Positions 45,805 through 57,605 of a DNA stretch of 64,000 nucleotides are shown piece by piece. Position 1 is the stretch's first letter; every line of letters begins with the position of its first letter. This DNA is from Cryptomeria japonica (Eukaryota; Streptophyta; Pinopsida; Cupressales; Cupressaceae): positions 479,740,657-479,804,656 of the forward strand of contig NC_081412.1 of NCBI RefSeq assembly GCF_030272615.1, read 5' to 3'. A program made the translations under genes and the position numbers. The notes beneath the pieces are model-generated. The model was not told the origin of the DNA. It worked only from the letters and a program-made list of their open reading frames with translations, and ran no database searches.

Positions 45805-46620
45805 TCAATTGGAAGGTTTCATATTGAGTGGGTAAGGGGTTCCTCTGATATGATGCCCCTTAATTTTTTTTGGGCATTGATTAGAATAGTGTTCACCTCC
45901 ATAGGTGAAGCATCCCTCTAGAGGGTTCCTTCTTTCTAGATCCCTGTTATAATTATCTCCATGCTTCCTAGAGTTGTTAAAATTCTTCTTGTCACTGCTC
46001 AATTCATACTTATTTCCCTTAAACCCTTTATCATTTATTTTTCTTGACTCATGTTTGTCATATTTCTTCTTGAAACGTTGAGAATATTGGAACTGTATTT
46101 CTTTTGTATTTCTCTCTCTAAATGTAGCGTCTGTCTTTAATCTATGCTCTTGCCTAGCTGCTTTCTTATACACCTCACCCATGGTGGTCAGTCCAAGTAC
46201 ATCAACCACACCACCAATTTGGTTGTTTAAACCAATGATGAACTTCCTAATCCTAAATATTTCATCAACTTGGTATTGGGCACATACATAAGGAGTTTGG
46301 TGAATTTCTCTCAATACTCATTTATAGTGGAGTCTCCTAGACATAGGTTTTAGAAACTCATCAACTTTTGATCAAAGAACAATTGTGGCAACCACTTTTG
46401 CCTAAATATTACTACAAATCGATCCCATGTTAAACTTGTGGATTTTAGGCTCTGTTTAGCCTTCTTATTTTCCCACCAAGTTGTGGCTTCCCTAGAAAAT
46501 TGAATTTCTCCATAAATTACATTGATTTATCTAAGTAGTTTTGGATTTTGATGTATTTTTCCATTTCTATTAGCCAGGCCTCAACAACATCACCTAACAC
46601 TGAGCCCTTTAAAGGATGTG
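45805..46620 (-). pseudogene. G0 gag
   Basis: The minus-strand Retrotrans_gag domain starts near 46600 (DVVEAWLIEMEKYIKI), with many stops to 46314, then an open frame of 169 codons. The latter has FIIGLNNQIGGVV, MGEVYKKAARQEHR, a long Lys/Asn/Arg-rich stretch and a knuckle CFTYGGEHYSNQC in which the second Cys is Tyr. Protease follows eleven bases on. Sequence before 46620 is too decayed to find a start. Confidence 0.75.
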
Positions 46621-48073
46621 ACCTTTTTCATGTCATGGAGAGGTCAAAAATCAATTTCTTTTTCATCTCATTTTGATTTTTGGCTTCAGATTGCTTATCT
46701 CTTCACTCACTTTGAAATTACTCTACTCTTGCCTATTAGATGCTTCCCTATCTTGAGTTTCTTGAACATTTCCCTTTGTTCTACTCTAGTTCACAACCTG
46801 TTGTTCAAGGTTTCATATCAGAGGGGTGATATTGTTGTTAGAGGAGCGCTAAAATTTTCTTTTGGGTTACATTCATATTTAAAGATCAAGAAAGATATGG
46901 AGTTTCCTTGTTCTCTTTAGGCCACATTGTCCTCTCCTTTCAGATTCTCTTTACAATACTGGTCAGAGTTTCATTGTCTATCAGTAGTGTACATTCTGAG
47001 TAGTCATACTTAGTTTTGTGTTTCTAGAGTATTTTAGTTCATGGCATGCAAACCTTCTTCCTTGGTGCCTGATGGAGTCTCATCTTGTCCATCTATCATG
47101 CATTGTCTAGATATTAGCTACACGTAGGTTATACAGTTTCAAGTGGTGAGCTCTATAAAGAAGTTAAGTAGAAAAACAACTTCCTAAACTAACCTTGAGA
47201 GGAGGGTAATGCAAGAAAATTTACAAATCCATACAATAGTTATAGAAACTTAACAAAAATAAACATAAATAGCATACATGTACCAAAGTACAGTGATTTA
47301 CATGGGGAAAACCCTTTCGAGAGAAAAAATTGACACTCCAAAAGTCACCTAATATATTATTTAAAAATAAATAATAGATTACAATATACTTGTAGAGCAA
47401 GCTTTCCACAAGAGTATCACCAACCAGAGATTTAGAGGTAAATCAATAGCTATAAGACTTTTACACATAACCTCCATCTCACACACCTCACATATAGGAG
47501 ATACAATACATGAAGTTGTCAAATGATATTACAAAACCATGGGCTAAAACCATCCAATAAAGTGGCACCCATCTTATCTCCAATCCTAGATGCCCTATGA
47601 TGTGTCAAAACAAAAATCAATATATGTACCTAACTTTGACAACTCATTTATGTGTTTGTTGTGTTTTTATATTTCCTATTTTAGGAGACTAAACTTTTGG
47701 AGGCTATAACTTTTGAATCAAGTGTTCGACTGATGAACCATTTGAAGCTCCGGAAAGCTCACGATATGCTCTATCAAGATATAACTAGCTATACTGATTA
47801 TGGACACTTTTGAGCTATTTTGGATCTTGTAAAGCCCTCAAAATTGACTCCATTCACAACTTTCAAAAACAAAAACTTTAATATCTTCAAATCTAGACAT
47901 GATCTCGCTATGAAAATTCACCAACATGCTTATCTACCCAATTCAAAGCTTTGGGGAAAATTTCGGACCAATCCATTTTAAATGAAAACTTACTAAAAAT
48001 AGTAGCCTTATGTATATGCAAGGTTGAGACACCATTTCCTAACAAGCTCCTAGGTCTACTACTAAACCTGATA
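46621..48073 (-). other. G0 leader, probably with a Copia LTR fragment
   Basis: No gene is seen. It lies between primer site and gag and is longer than usual. About 47210-47460 holds a minus-strand phrase typical of Copia LTR R regions (GGGTTTTCCCCATGTAAATC at about 47290), so a partial Copia LTR may be inserted. I could not define its ends. Confidence 0.35.
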
Positions 48074-48085
48074 GCTCTGATACCA
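48074..48085 (-). promoter_or_regulatory. Primer binding site of G0
   Basis: On the minus strand it reads TGGTATCAGAGC, a perfect complement of the plant initiator Met tRNA 3' end, two bases from the LTR. It fixes orientation and suggests a chromovirus-type gypsy element. Confidence 0.88.
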
Positions 48086-48087
48086 TA

Positions 48088-49776
48088 TGTAACAAGCGCA
48101 TTTCTTCTAACATAGAAAGTAACTAATTTTTGCATTCCATATGAAAAAGTTTCTAACAAATTTACATAAGAAAATTCTTTGCACTGAATATAATTTTTCT
48201 TCACATAATGACAATGCACGGGCGTAATTTAAGAATAATAAGAATTACTATGCATTTCTAAAGCAAGTAACTTTCATGTACAAATTTTTGAATATCTTCA
48301 TCTATTCTAATTTAATATTGAAATAGATAACATAATAAAGAGATAAGAGAATTTAGATTACGGATGATTGAACTATGTCACAAGTCTTGATGTGATTCTA
48401 TGTGAGGGGGAGCATCACTCGAGTGGTTTTCCTAGATTCATAGACCTAGCAGTCCTCTGCACACCTTCCTACTGGATGTGGCTCTACCATTCACAAGGGT
48501 ATAGACATAGGAATTGGTCAAGGTTTCAATCTAAGGTTTGTGTTTGTGTCCTACACAACTCTAGTCGGTCACACAACTATAGACCTCTACTAATAATGCA
48601 TGACACAGGACTAGACTATGTATCTGGACGTGTTGAATTGTTAGGGTGCAAGAAGAACTATGTGCCACTTTGGCTAAAGATTTTAATGCAAATCACTTTC
48701 AAGAAGTGCAGTCAACTTCTCACCCACCCTTACTCGACTTGAGTACCATAGACGTCATATGGTTACAACTCTAGACTTTTACCAACCTTGGTTAAAAGGA
48801 AACCCCAACTTAAATGTTCTCACATACCAACCTTGACAAACTACCTCTGGTTTCCATTTCAAGGGTACAATAAGGAAGACAAATACTCATTTAATTATTT
48901 AATTAGTGAACCGAAGTTGAAAAAGCACCACTATATCACCCTTACTTTTTGGTGTCTAGGTGAGTATGACATTCCTAAACATAAGGGTTTCTTTGTAGGT
49001 TCTACAACCTTTTTTCGAACCCACTTAGTTATTTCCAGAGCATAACAAGTTCAAATCATTAACCAATAGACACATATAAATTTACCAAAACATTTAGAAT
49101 ATAGGGTGCATAGAACTTATAACTTCTATCAAGGTTTATAACTCTAGTTTTAGATCAGTATCCATCTCTTAGGATTTTGTCCCGTTGAATATTTTGAATC
49201 TTGGTGTGTATATATTTCAAGGATTCTCAAACTCCTACACCTGCATGCACATGCAATTCCTTTTCACAATTGTACATACACACGAACTGAGGAAATTATC
49301 ATCCTTATACTCACTGCATACTATGAACATGTTTTAAATGTTTAATTCTACCAATGTTGATAATTGAATATTATGCAGAAACTTTGTTCTCACATTACTA
49401 GCAAAGATTCATGTTAAAAAAATTCCTATAATACGTTCTCATGTTTACTATTTATAATCATCTTGACAATAAGTCCCTTATTTATTTAAAAAATTATTAA
49501 ACTCGAAAGCCAGTATTTGGTCTTGATTTTCATAGCAAACTAAATATTTCAACTCTAATATTTCCTTAAACATTCGTAGTCTGTCAAAATGACCCTTTTG
49601 AGATATGTAGCTCGTAAGAGAGATTATTAAAAAGAATTCATACTCGCTTACTGTATTCTAAAGATAAAAGTGTATGCACAACTAAACATAACTAAACTAA
49701 AATCTTGAATAAGAAATAAAACCAAGTCTCCATCTATATGGAAGAATGTAGGGACCAGAGCTTGGATTTCATTACA
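48088..49776 (-). repeat. 5' LTR of G0
   Basis: On the minus strand it begins TGTAATGAAATCC (49776) and ends CTTGTTACA (48088), giving short inverted ends TGTAA/TTACA. Length is about 1.69 kb. The left border is fixed by the primer site; the right border is inferred from the terminal match, since the 3' LTR is missing. Reading frames inside are not genes. Confidence 0.65.
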
Positions 49777-50355
49777 GTCAACACTTTATAATTTTGCATT
49801 CATTACTCATAAGTTGAGTATTATAAGACACTATATTTCATTCCAACTATTATTTTATTTTCTACAGACTTGATACAATTCCTAATACTTTAAGCCACTG
49901 CAACAATTAAGAAAATATTTAATGATATTTTGAACCCTGCCTATATAGTTGTCAAGATCAAGTTTGAACTCCTTTATCCCCAAAATCATAAGCAAGAACT
50001 AGTTATCCTTTATTGCATGATGAGATTTGTTTTAAAAACCAAAGTTGATATTATAATAACCACCTTTAGGTAGCAGATACTATTTCACTTAGTTACTGTG
50101 CGATTTTGTGAGCCAATCAGGCTCTAGAACAATGTAAAGTTGAAAATATTAATAAGGAAATCTTTGTCTTTGAATAGTTAAAGTCTCACATGGATCATAT
50201 TCCACTTAGATTTAGGTATTGAAAAATCATGAGGTTCACAATATTAGTTGTCGACATTGGCTCATAGTTAACTTTTAAATGTTCATAAATATAATCCAAA
50301 ACTTGGCTATTATTACAAATCTTGATTTCAAAGTTGGTTAATTAGTTGTAGGGTA
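49777..50355. other. Unassigned spacer
   Basis: AT-rich DNA between G0 and element D with no recognisable gene or repeat. It may be the original flank of both. Confidence 0.5.
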
Positions 50356-50360
50356 TTAAC

Positions 50361-52675
50361 TATTGAAAAATTGAATAATGCTCTGTTGTGTTGTCATTGA
50401 TGTCAAACTTTTTTGGGGTTCTTCATAATCACTTGATGTAGATGATTAGTTTCATAGATGTTGAATATGATCTACCTATCTAATGTTTGTCTATTTTTAG
50501 ATCTAGTTGATGTATTTCAATTGATGATTTGATGATTTGTTTGATGTTTAGTTGATGTGTTTCAATTGATTTTCTGGTGATCAGTTGATGTGTTTGTCTG
50601 GTTCTTCAATTGGTGATCATTTTTTTAGTGCCCCGTTGATGATCAATCATGCAATCTACATGGTTTAGAAGTGTTAGTGCAAATGTTGCTAATTATGGGT
50701 TCAAAAGTTGATGTGTTTTAGTTGATTTGCTGGTGATCATTTATGTGTTTGCTTGGTTCTTTAGTTGTTGATCATTTGTTTGGTTCTCTATTGATGATTA
50801 GTTATGCAAACTACATGGTTAAGAAATGTTAGCGCAAATGTTACTAGATATGGGTTCATATGTTGATGCTCTGCCTGATAGTGGTGTTGTTGTTTGTGTG
50901 TGTGGCTTTCCTGACATCTATAGTTGTGGATGTTTCAATATGGAGAAGAGATTCAGTATGTTGTTTGATAGTAATGTTGAGTAAGCTTTAATATGTAGGT
51001 AAGAGTATTTATATCCTATGTGTAGAAAATGGTACCTTGTATGGTTTGTCACAATCAATTTGTGAAGAATATGCAATAGATATTCAATTATGATAGGGAT
51101 GTATGGAAACTAAGAGATGATAGTTGATGATGCATTGTGTTGTCATGGATATCAGTGTTATATGTAATTCTTGGTTTCTATTTTTCTTTGATTGCAAGTG
51201 TAAGTAAGTAATGTATATGATCTAGGATTAGATGTTCAAATGTTGTCATGTTGCCTAGTATTGATGTTTCACATACATAAGTTGATTTTGGAAGGTTACA
51301 ATACAATAAGTTTCAATATGTAGGAAAAATTATTTAATGTTTCAGTGAAAGAATGTTTTGCATCCTTTCAGATTGTGAAGATCATAATGTGTGGATTTGG
51401 ATACAATATTTATGTTTTGTGAATGATATATTATCAAGTGTGCAAGTCCTCTGATTGCTCAGATATTGAGTTTAGTTGTTGTTTTTTGATAGTAAGGTTG
51501 TCTGTCAGACGGGTTTGAAAATTATCTGATGGCTTATGAATATATGGATTCAAGGGTTACGATTTTGAAGACATGTTCATTTGGTTTGTGTAGCATTCCA
51601 ATTCAACATTCAAGTGTTGGTTTTGTTTCACAAGTTTGTTTTGTTGGTGTATGCTAAACATGCTATATTGTGTTGAGTCTCAATTATTTTGGTTGACCTA
51701 TCTTGTTTGGATTATGCTCTATTGGTCCACATAAGCTTTAGAGGATGAGTTAGAATGTCGATATGGATCTTATAATGGCATGTGGTGATCCCCACTTAGT
51801 CATTTGCATCGGAAGATGTTTTTGGGCCAACCAGTTTATGTGTTTCATTATCTTTCTACATGCTTCATTTGGTGTCAATCTTGGAGATTGTGGTAGTGTG
51901 TGTGGTCAGTCAAAATCTACTTGAATAAATGTATTATGATATGTTTGATATTTTTAGGTGTGGATGGCCTAATTTATGTAATATTGCTTATTATGTCTTT
52001 GGCCAACCTAATTGAGTATTTTGATAAAAAAGAATTGTATATAAGAAGGTATGGTTATATGTGTTGAGGTGTGGATTGAGTGCGAATTATTGTGAAGTGG
52101 ATGAGAATAATATTCAAGTAGATTTGATGTGAAAGTTAGTTGAGAAGTGTTTTGATAGTAATATCTTCAAAGCGATAATGATCAGAGACAATATTTGTGA
52201 TTATATGTGCTTTCTATGATATTGTTCACTTGACAGTAAGATTCAAGGTCAATTTCATGATCAAGAGATCCTACTCATTTTAATTTCAGCTATCCATTTG
52301 ATCAGCTAGTAGATAGTGAGTCTATTGGTAGACATTTGCATCTTGCCCTGAGATTGTGCATCTCAGTTCTAAAACTCTCTTTGTATCTTGTCCTCAGGTT
52401 GTGCGCCTTAGCATTGGAAGTCCATCAAGTGCATATTTCTCCTTGGCAGTGAGCCTAAAACCTTGTGATCAATTCTATTATATTGTGTTTGATTCTCACT
52501 AGGGCTTTTCCCTTATAGGGTTTTCCATGTAAATTTGGTGTTCATGTGGCGAATGTTCTTTGTGCTTTCATGTTTTGCAATTGTACTATAAGATTAATTA
52601 TTATATAGATTTGAAAATAATTGATCTAGGGTGATTCACCCCCCACACCCTCTCATCCCTACGGTGTGTTCAACA
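50361..52675 (+). repeat. 5' LTR of element D
   Basis: It begins TATTGAAAAA (TG changed to TA) and ends GTTCAACA. It has many TTGATG/GTTGATGTGTTT phrases at 50500-50720 and, at the end, the C-rich CACCCCCCACACCC block typical of Copia LTRs. It is about 140 bases longer than the 3' copy. Confidence 0.88.
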
Positions 52676-52677
52676 AT

Positions 52678-52689
52678 TGGTATTAGATA
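52678..52689 (+). promoter_or_regulatory. Primer binding site of element D
   Basis: TGGTATTAGATA matches nine of twelve positions of the iMet complement TGGTATCAGAGC and starts two bases after the LTR. Confidence 0.75.
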
Positions 52690-52733
52690 AAGGTTCCTCT
52701 TAGAGAATCTTAACCATTTGAGGCAAATCCAAA

Positions 52734-53663
52734 ATGGCAGAGGAGCCCAACTACAAAACACCAAATTTTGATGGCACAAAATACTCTTATTGGAAGGAGA
52801 GGATGAAATGTTATTTGTAAACTTTTCCAAATAGAATCTGAGAAATTGTCAAGACTATTTATACCATTCCAAATAATGGTCCTTAGACTCTGGGTGAGGT
52901 TAAGAATCCTGAGAACAATGTGAAGGTTAGAGCTGCAATTATCAATTGTATAAGTGATACAATATTTTCTAAAGTTACAAGATTTAAAATTGACAAAGAT
53001 ATCTAGGAGAAACTAAGCTATGCTTACAAAGGATATCCAAAGACAAATCAAGCCAAGCTAATGAACCTAAAACACAAGTTTGAGAACCTGAGAATGTCTA
53101 ATGATGAGAACATTGAAGAGTATATACAAAAAGTGAATGAAATTGTAAATGCTATTAAGGGTGTTGGTATAAAAATGGAAGAAAGTGATGTTGTGCAAAA
53201 AGTGTTGCATAATCTACCAAAACCATACAAACCCAAGAGATGTGCTATTCAAGAAAGTCATGATTTGGATAAGTACACAATGAACTAGCACCTTGGTTCA
53301 CTATCTACCTATGAGATTACCATAATGGATGATTTGAAAAGGGAAAGGAAAGAGACTACATTCAATGTGTCAAAGAATCCTGAAGATGAACCAGAAGCTA
53401 GTGAAGATATGGATGAGATTGAAGCAAACTTTGTGAGGAGATTAAAGAGAGGAATGGAAACGTACAAAAGTATGTTACCCTTGAAATTTTGTAATCATGA
53501 TATAATTGATCATTATGCTTCTATATGTATGTATAAGGAAGACTACAAGAGATCAGGTGATGATGAGAAGGATAGATACAAAAGAAATGATAGAGAAAAG
53601 AAGCCAGATGACAGAGATAAAGGAAAAAGGGATTTTTTCTCAATGGAGGCAATATTCATCTAA
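52734..53663 (+). pseudogene. Element D gag (UBN2-type)
   Basis: It starts at 52734 (MAEEPNYKTPNFDG), 45 bases after the primer site, with the usual Copia gag opening including YSYWKERMK. The UBN2 domain runs to about 53290, with LMNLKHKFENLRM, IEEYIQKVNEIVN and VVQKVLHNLPKPY. A charged tail with FVRRLKRG and KFCNHDIIDHYASIC follows, the latter a decayed knuckle, then an Arg/Asp/Lys-rich end. Stops lie at 52818, 52838, 52884, 53006 and 53287. The frame closes at 53661. It is clearly a Copia gag and clearly inactive. Confidence 0.85.
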
Positions 53664-53789
53664 AGATGACGATGGTAGTGATGCAAATTAAGAGTTTTTT
53701 TTTTTGCTAGAAAGGAGAAGGATGAAGGAAGATTCGAAAGACCGGATGGTGGAAACCTAATAAAAGAAAAAACTGGTTTGCACGCTAAA

Positions 53790-54236
53790 ATTGAACCAAA
53801 GGCTTGAATTATTGACTCCAGATGCTCAAAACACGTGATAGGTGATAGAGGGGAGTTTATTAACCTAGAGAAGTATGATGGTGGATCAATAAAATTTGCA
53901 GGAGAAGAGGAAGATCCTATTTGTAGAAAAGGAAGCATTTTAATTGATAGTAAGCATAAGATAGATGATGTCTATTATGTTAAAGGTCTGAGACATAATT
54001 TATTGAGTGTTAGTCAGATGTGCAATAAAGGGTATGAGGTTACACTTAAAGAGACCAGATGTGAAATAAAAAAAGGAAGGTCCAAAAAACTTTTTGTAGA
54101 AGGAATAACAACTGAGGGAAATGTCTATTGTGTGAAGGGTAACACTGATGGCAATTGCCTATTGGCACAAGTTTACGAAGAACTCTATCCGAGGAAAATT
54201 GTACATGAACTTGAAACTAAAGAAAACGTTTATTAG
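53790..54236 (+). pseudogene. Element D protease fragment
   Basis: This begins with IIDSRCSKHVIGDRGEF, the Copia protease active-site region with the catalytic Asp present but the essential Gly of DSG changed to Arg. It continues with LEKYDGGSIKFAG, IDDVYYVKGLRHNLLSVSQ and ENVY. The GAG-pre-integrase zinc part and integrase that should follow are missing. The frame is open for about 134 codons to a stop at 54234. The next recognisable sequence is gag-like, so a rearrangement lies near 54240. Confidence 0.82.
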
Positions 54237-54965
54237 AAAGATAATAGTTGGATAAGCATATTGGAAGAAGAGTTGAATCGGTTAGAAGAAAGTAGGTCAA
54301 TGCTACCAATGTCCACCTTGACATAAATCTAGTTGAATGAAGAGAAGAAAAAGATGAAGGTTGAATTAACTCTCAAGTAAAGATCAACGATTCTTCACTC
54401 CAGTCTAGAACAAGAAGAATGATGAAAGTTCTCCCACTACTCAAATTAGGTATTCGACTTTCAATGGGAACTATTTTTCCTGCAATAAGTTTGGACACAT
54501 GGAGCTAGTGAATGTAGAAGTAAAATCATATCAAAATTCTTTAATGGATAATGTTACAATTGTAATAAGTTTGGACACAATGAAAATGTATACAAAAGTA
54601 TGATGAATAGGAATAAATATAGAAACACAAGTCCTAGTAGAAATGTTTGGTCTTTCAATGGATATTATCATGCATACAACATATTTGGGCATAAGGCTAC
54701 TAAGTGCAAGATTAATACAAGAAGGAATGAAAGTATTAGAGGTAATGGGATGACAAAAAATGGACAACAACAAGGTCCAACATGCTATAAATGCAACAAA
54801 TCAAGACACATTGCCAAATCTTATAGACGAAAGAATGAGAAGACTAGCTTGGTTAAGAAGAAAGACTCAAATAAAGAAAGACAAACGATGGGGATAACTT
54901 GGGTGAAGAAAGCATATGAGAGTGTGTTATCTCCACACCCTTTTTGGGTGTTAATTATTCTTTAG
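54237..54965 (+). pseudogene. Displaced gag tail with four zinc-knuckle-like modules
   Basis: A Glu/Lys-rich coiled-coil-like stretch (LEEELNRLEES) lies at 54260-54420. Four short modules then resemble CCHC knuckles: YFSCNKFGH at about 54474, CYNCNKFGHNEN at 54549, YYHAYNIFGHKATKC at 54661 and CYKCNKSRHIAKSY at 54782. Several Cys are replaced. Such multi-knuckle tails belong to the gag of some plant Copia families and should precede protease; here they follow it. There are frameshifts before 54540, and the last part (54600-54965) is open. It probably derives from a chimeric or rearranged parent. Confidence 0.65.
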
Positions 54966-55428
54966 AAAACTAATAAGAGGTGCACTATTCGATGAGGAGA
55001 GTTGAATGCAGATCTTGTGTGGCCTCCCTCATGTTTTGGGTGCTAAGATGTCCTCAACATGGCAAAGCTTGGGAAGATCTTTTTGGAGTTTTTTGAATGT
55101 TTGTGGAAGTCCACAACATATTTGTTAATTGAGAAAGATGTACATATATCCAAGGGGAGATTTATAGTTAATATTTTGTCTCTAGATTGAGGTAGTGGCT
55201 TCTCTTAGGAGGAGCAATGATGTGGTTGCAGTTGGGCGGTATCCTTATCAGGCAGAAAGTTGTGCAGTTATCATTGTTTTTCAGGAAGTAAGATGGGTTC
55301 AGTAGGAAAGTGGTTGTTTGCAATTGTGTTCCCTTTGTCATTGATGTCAAAGGGGGAGAGATTTCATTGGAGAGATTTCATTAGAGTTTGATGGTACAAG
55401 TGTTGTCATCAATGACAAAGGGGGAGAT

Positions 55429-57600
55429 TGTTGGAAACCTAAATAATGCTTTGTTATATGGTCATTGATGTCAAATTTGTCTGGCGTTCGCCATTATCAA
55501 TTGATGTAGATGATCAATTTCATAGATGTTGAATATGGTCTACCTATCTAGTGTTTCTCTAGTTTTAGATCTAGTTGATGATTTATCTAATGTTCAATTT
55601 ATGTGTCTCAGTTGATGTGTTTCGGTTGATGATTTTTCTAATGATCAGTTAATTTATTTGCTTGGTTCTTCAGTTGTTGATTATTTGTCTAGTGCTCTAT
55701 TGATGATCAGTCATGCATACTACATGGTTCAAAAATGCTAGCGCAGTGGTTGCTAACTATGGATTTAGATGTTAATTCTTTGTCTAATGACCTGGTGTTG
55801 TTGTTTATGTGCGTGGCTTTCCTGACATTTAGAATTGTGGATGTTTTAGTATGGAGAAGAGAATTTGTATGTTGTTTGATAGTAATATTGAGTAAGCTTT
55901 AATATACATGCAAGATTATTTATGTTCTATGTGCAAAAAATGCTACCTTGTGTAGTTTGTGCAGAATATACAACAACTACTCAGTTATGATAGGAATGCA
56001 TGGAAACTTGGAGATGATGGTTGTTAATGCATTGTGTTGTCACAAATATATCAATATTATATGTCATTCATGGTTGTTGTTTGTCTTTGATTGCAAGTGT
56101 TCGATATTTGTATATAATCCAGGATTAGGTGTTCTGATGTTGTAATATTGCCTAGTACTAATGTTTTGTATACATAAGTTGGTTTCAGAAGGTTACAATA
56201 CAAGAAATTTCAATATGTAGGAAAGAGTATTTAATGTTCTAGTGGAATAATGTCTTGCATCCTTCCAGATTGTGAAGATCATGATGTGTGGATTTGAATA
56301 CAATGTTTATATTCTGTGAATGATATACTATCAGGTGTGTAGGTCCTTTGATTGCTTAGATGTTGAGGTTAGTTATTGCTATTTTCTGATAGTAAGGTTG
56401 TTTGTCAGACTAGTTTAGAAATTACCTGGTGGCTTCCAGATATGAAGATTCAAGGGTTACGGTTTGGAGGACATGTTCATTTGGTTTGTGCAGTATTCAT
56501 GTTCAAATTTTATGTGTTAATTTTGTTTCGCAAGTTAGTTTTGTTGGTGTGTGCTCGACATGCTCTATCATGTTCAGTCTTAGTTGTTTCAGTTGATCTA
56601 TCTTGTTTGGATTGTTCTCTTTTGGTCCAAAATCTTTGGAGGATGAGTTAGAGTGTTGATATGGATCTCACTATGGGATGTGGTGGTCTGCACTTAGTAA
56701 TTTGCATTGGAAGATTTTTTTTGGCCAATCGGTTAATGTGTTTCATTATCTTTCTACATGCTTTGTTTGGCACCAATCTTGGAGACTGTGGTAGCATGTG
56801 TGGTCTAATGGAATCTACTTGAATGAATGTATTAAGATGTTTTTGGGTCCCCTTTATCTCCTAGAGAGGATTGGAGTGATTTTTATGTTTGGATGGCCTA
56901 GTTTATGTAATATTGCTTCTTCTATCTTTGGTCAGCCTAATTAAGGGTTTTGATGAAAAAAAATTATATAAGAATTTATGGTTATATGTGTTGAGGTGTG
57001 GAATCATTGTGAATTATTGTGAAGTGGATGAGAATAATATTCAAGAAGATTTAATGTGCAAAAGTCAGTTGAGAAGTGCTTTGATAGCAATATCTTCATA
57101 GCAATAGTGATTAGAGATAATATTTGTGATCAAATATGCTTGCCATGATATTGGTGGCTTGACACCAAGATTCAAGGTCAATTTCATGTTTGGGAGATCC
57201 TATTCATTTTAGTCTTAACTATTCCTCTGGTCTGTTGGTAGACAGTGAGTCTGTTGGTAGAATTCTATATCTTGCCCTGAGATTGTATGTCTCGGTTCTA
57301 CAAGTCTCTTTGTATCTTGCCCTAAGGTTGTGCACCTTAGCATTGCAAGTCCATCAAGTGCATATTGCTCCTTGGTAGTGAGCCTAAAACCTTGTAATTA
57401 GTTTTATTATATTGTGAGTTTGATTCTCACCATGGTTTTTCCCTTATAGGGTTTTCCACATAAATTTGGTGTTCATGTGTTGAATGTGCTTTGTGCTTTC
57501 ATGTTTTGCAATTGCAGTATAAGAATAATTTTTATATAGATATGAAAAGAATTGATCTAGACTGATTCACCCCCCTCTCAGTCCTGTGGTGTGCTCAATA
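55429..57600 (+). repeat. 3' LTR of element D with polypurine tract
   Basis: It begins TGTTGGAAAC and ends GTGCTCAATA (CA changed to TA). CAAAGGGGGAGAT precedes it directly. A second copy of the tract (CAAAGGGGGAGAGATTT) lies about 70 bases earlier, suggesting a local duplication. TTAAC follows. Confidence 0.9.
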
Positions 57601-57605
57601 TTAAC

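Larger units (their letters stand above)
2640..49776 (-). mobile_element. G0: outermost Ty3/gypsy element, split by insertions
   Basis: This is the oldest layer of the nest. In transcription order on the minus strand it has a 5' LTR (48088-49776), a primer site complementary to initiator Met tRNA (48074-48085), a leader, gag (46620-45805), protease (45794-45450), reverse transcriptase (about 45300-44971, 42845-42401, then 3489 downward), RNase H and the first part of the post-RNase H linker. It stops at about 2640 without integrase or a 3' LTR. Two inserts interrupt reverse transcriptase: a 2.1 kb unit at 42851-44965 and element A at 3490-42395. If both are removed with one copy of each short duplication, the reading order is collinear. 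The iMet primer and domain order suggest a chromovirus-like lineage, but no chromodomain is visible because that end is missing. Confidence 0.75.
50361..57600 (+). mobile_element. Element D: non-autonomous Ty1/copia element
   Basis: TTAAC flanks it at 50356-50360 and 57601-57605. LTRs are 50361-52675 and 55429-57600. A degenerate iMet primer site (52678-52689) and a clear polypurine tract (55416-55428) give plus orientation. The 2.75 kb internal part holds gag, a damaged protease and a block of zinc knuckles. Integrase, reverse transcriptase and RNase H are absent, so it would depend on a full Copia relative. LTR copies differ at roughly a tenth of sites in the stretch I compared, so it is old. 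Confidence 0.88.

Noticed and set aside
47908-48219. 103-codon minus-strand ORF over the G0 primer site
   Set aside because: It spans an LTR end and primer binding site, so it is non-coding.
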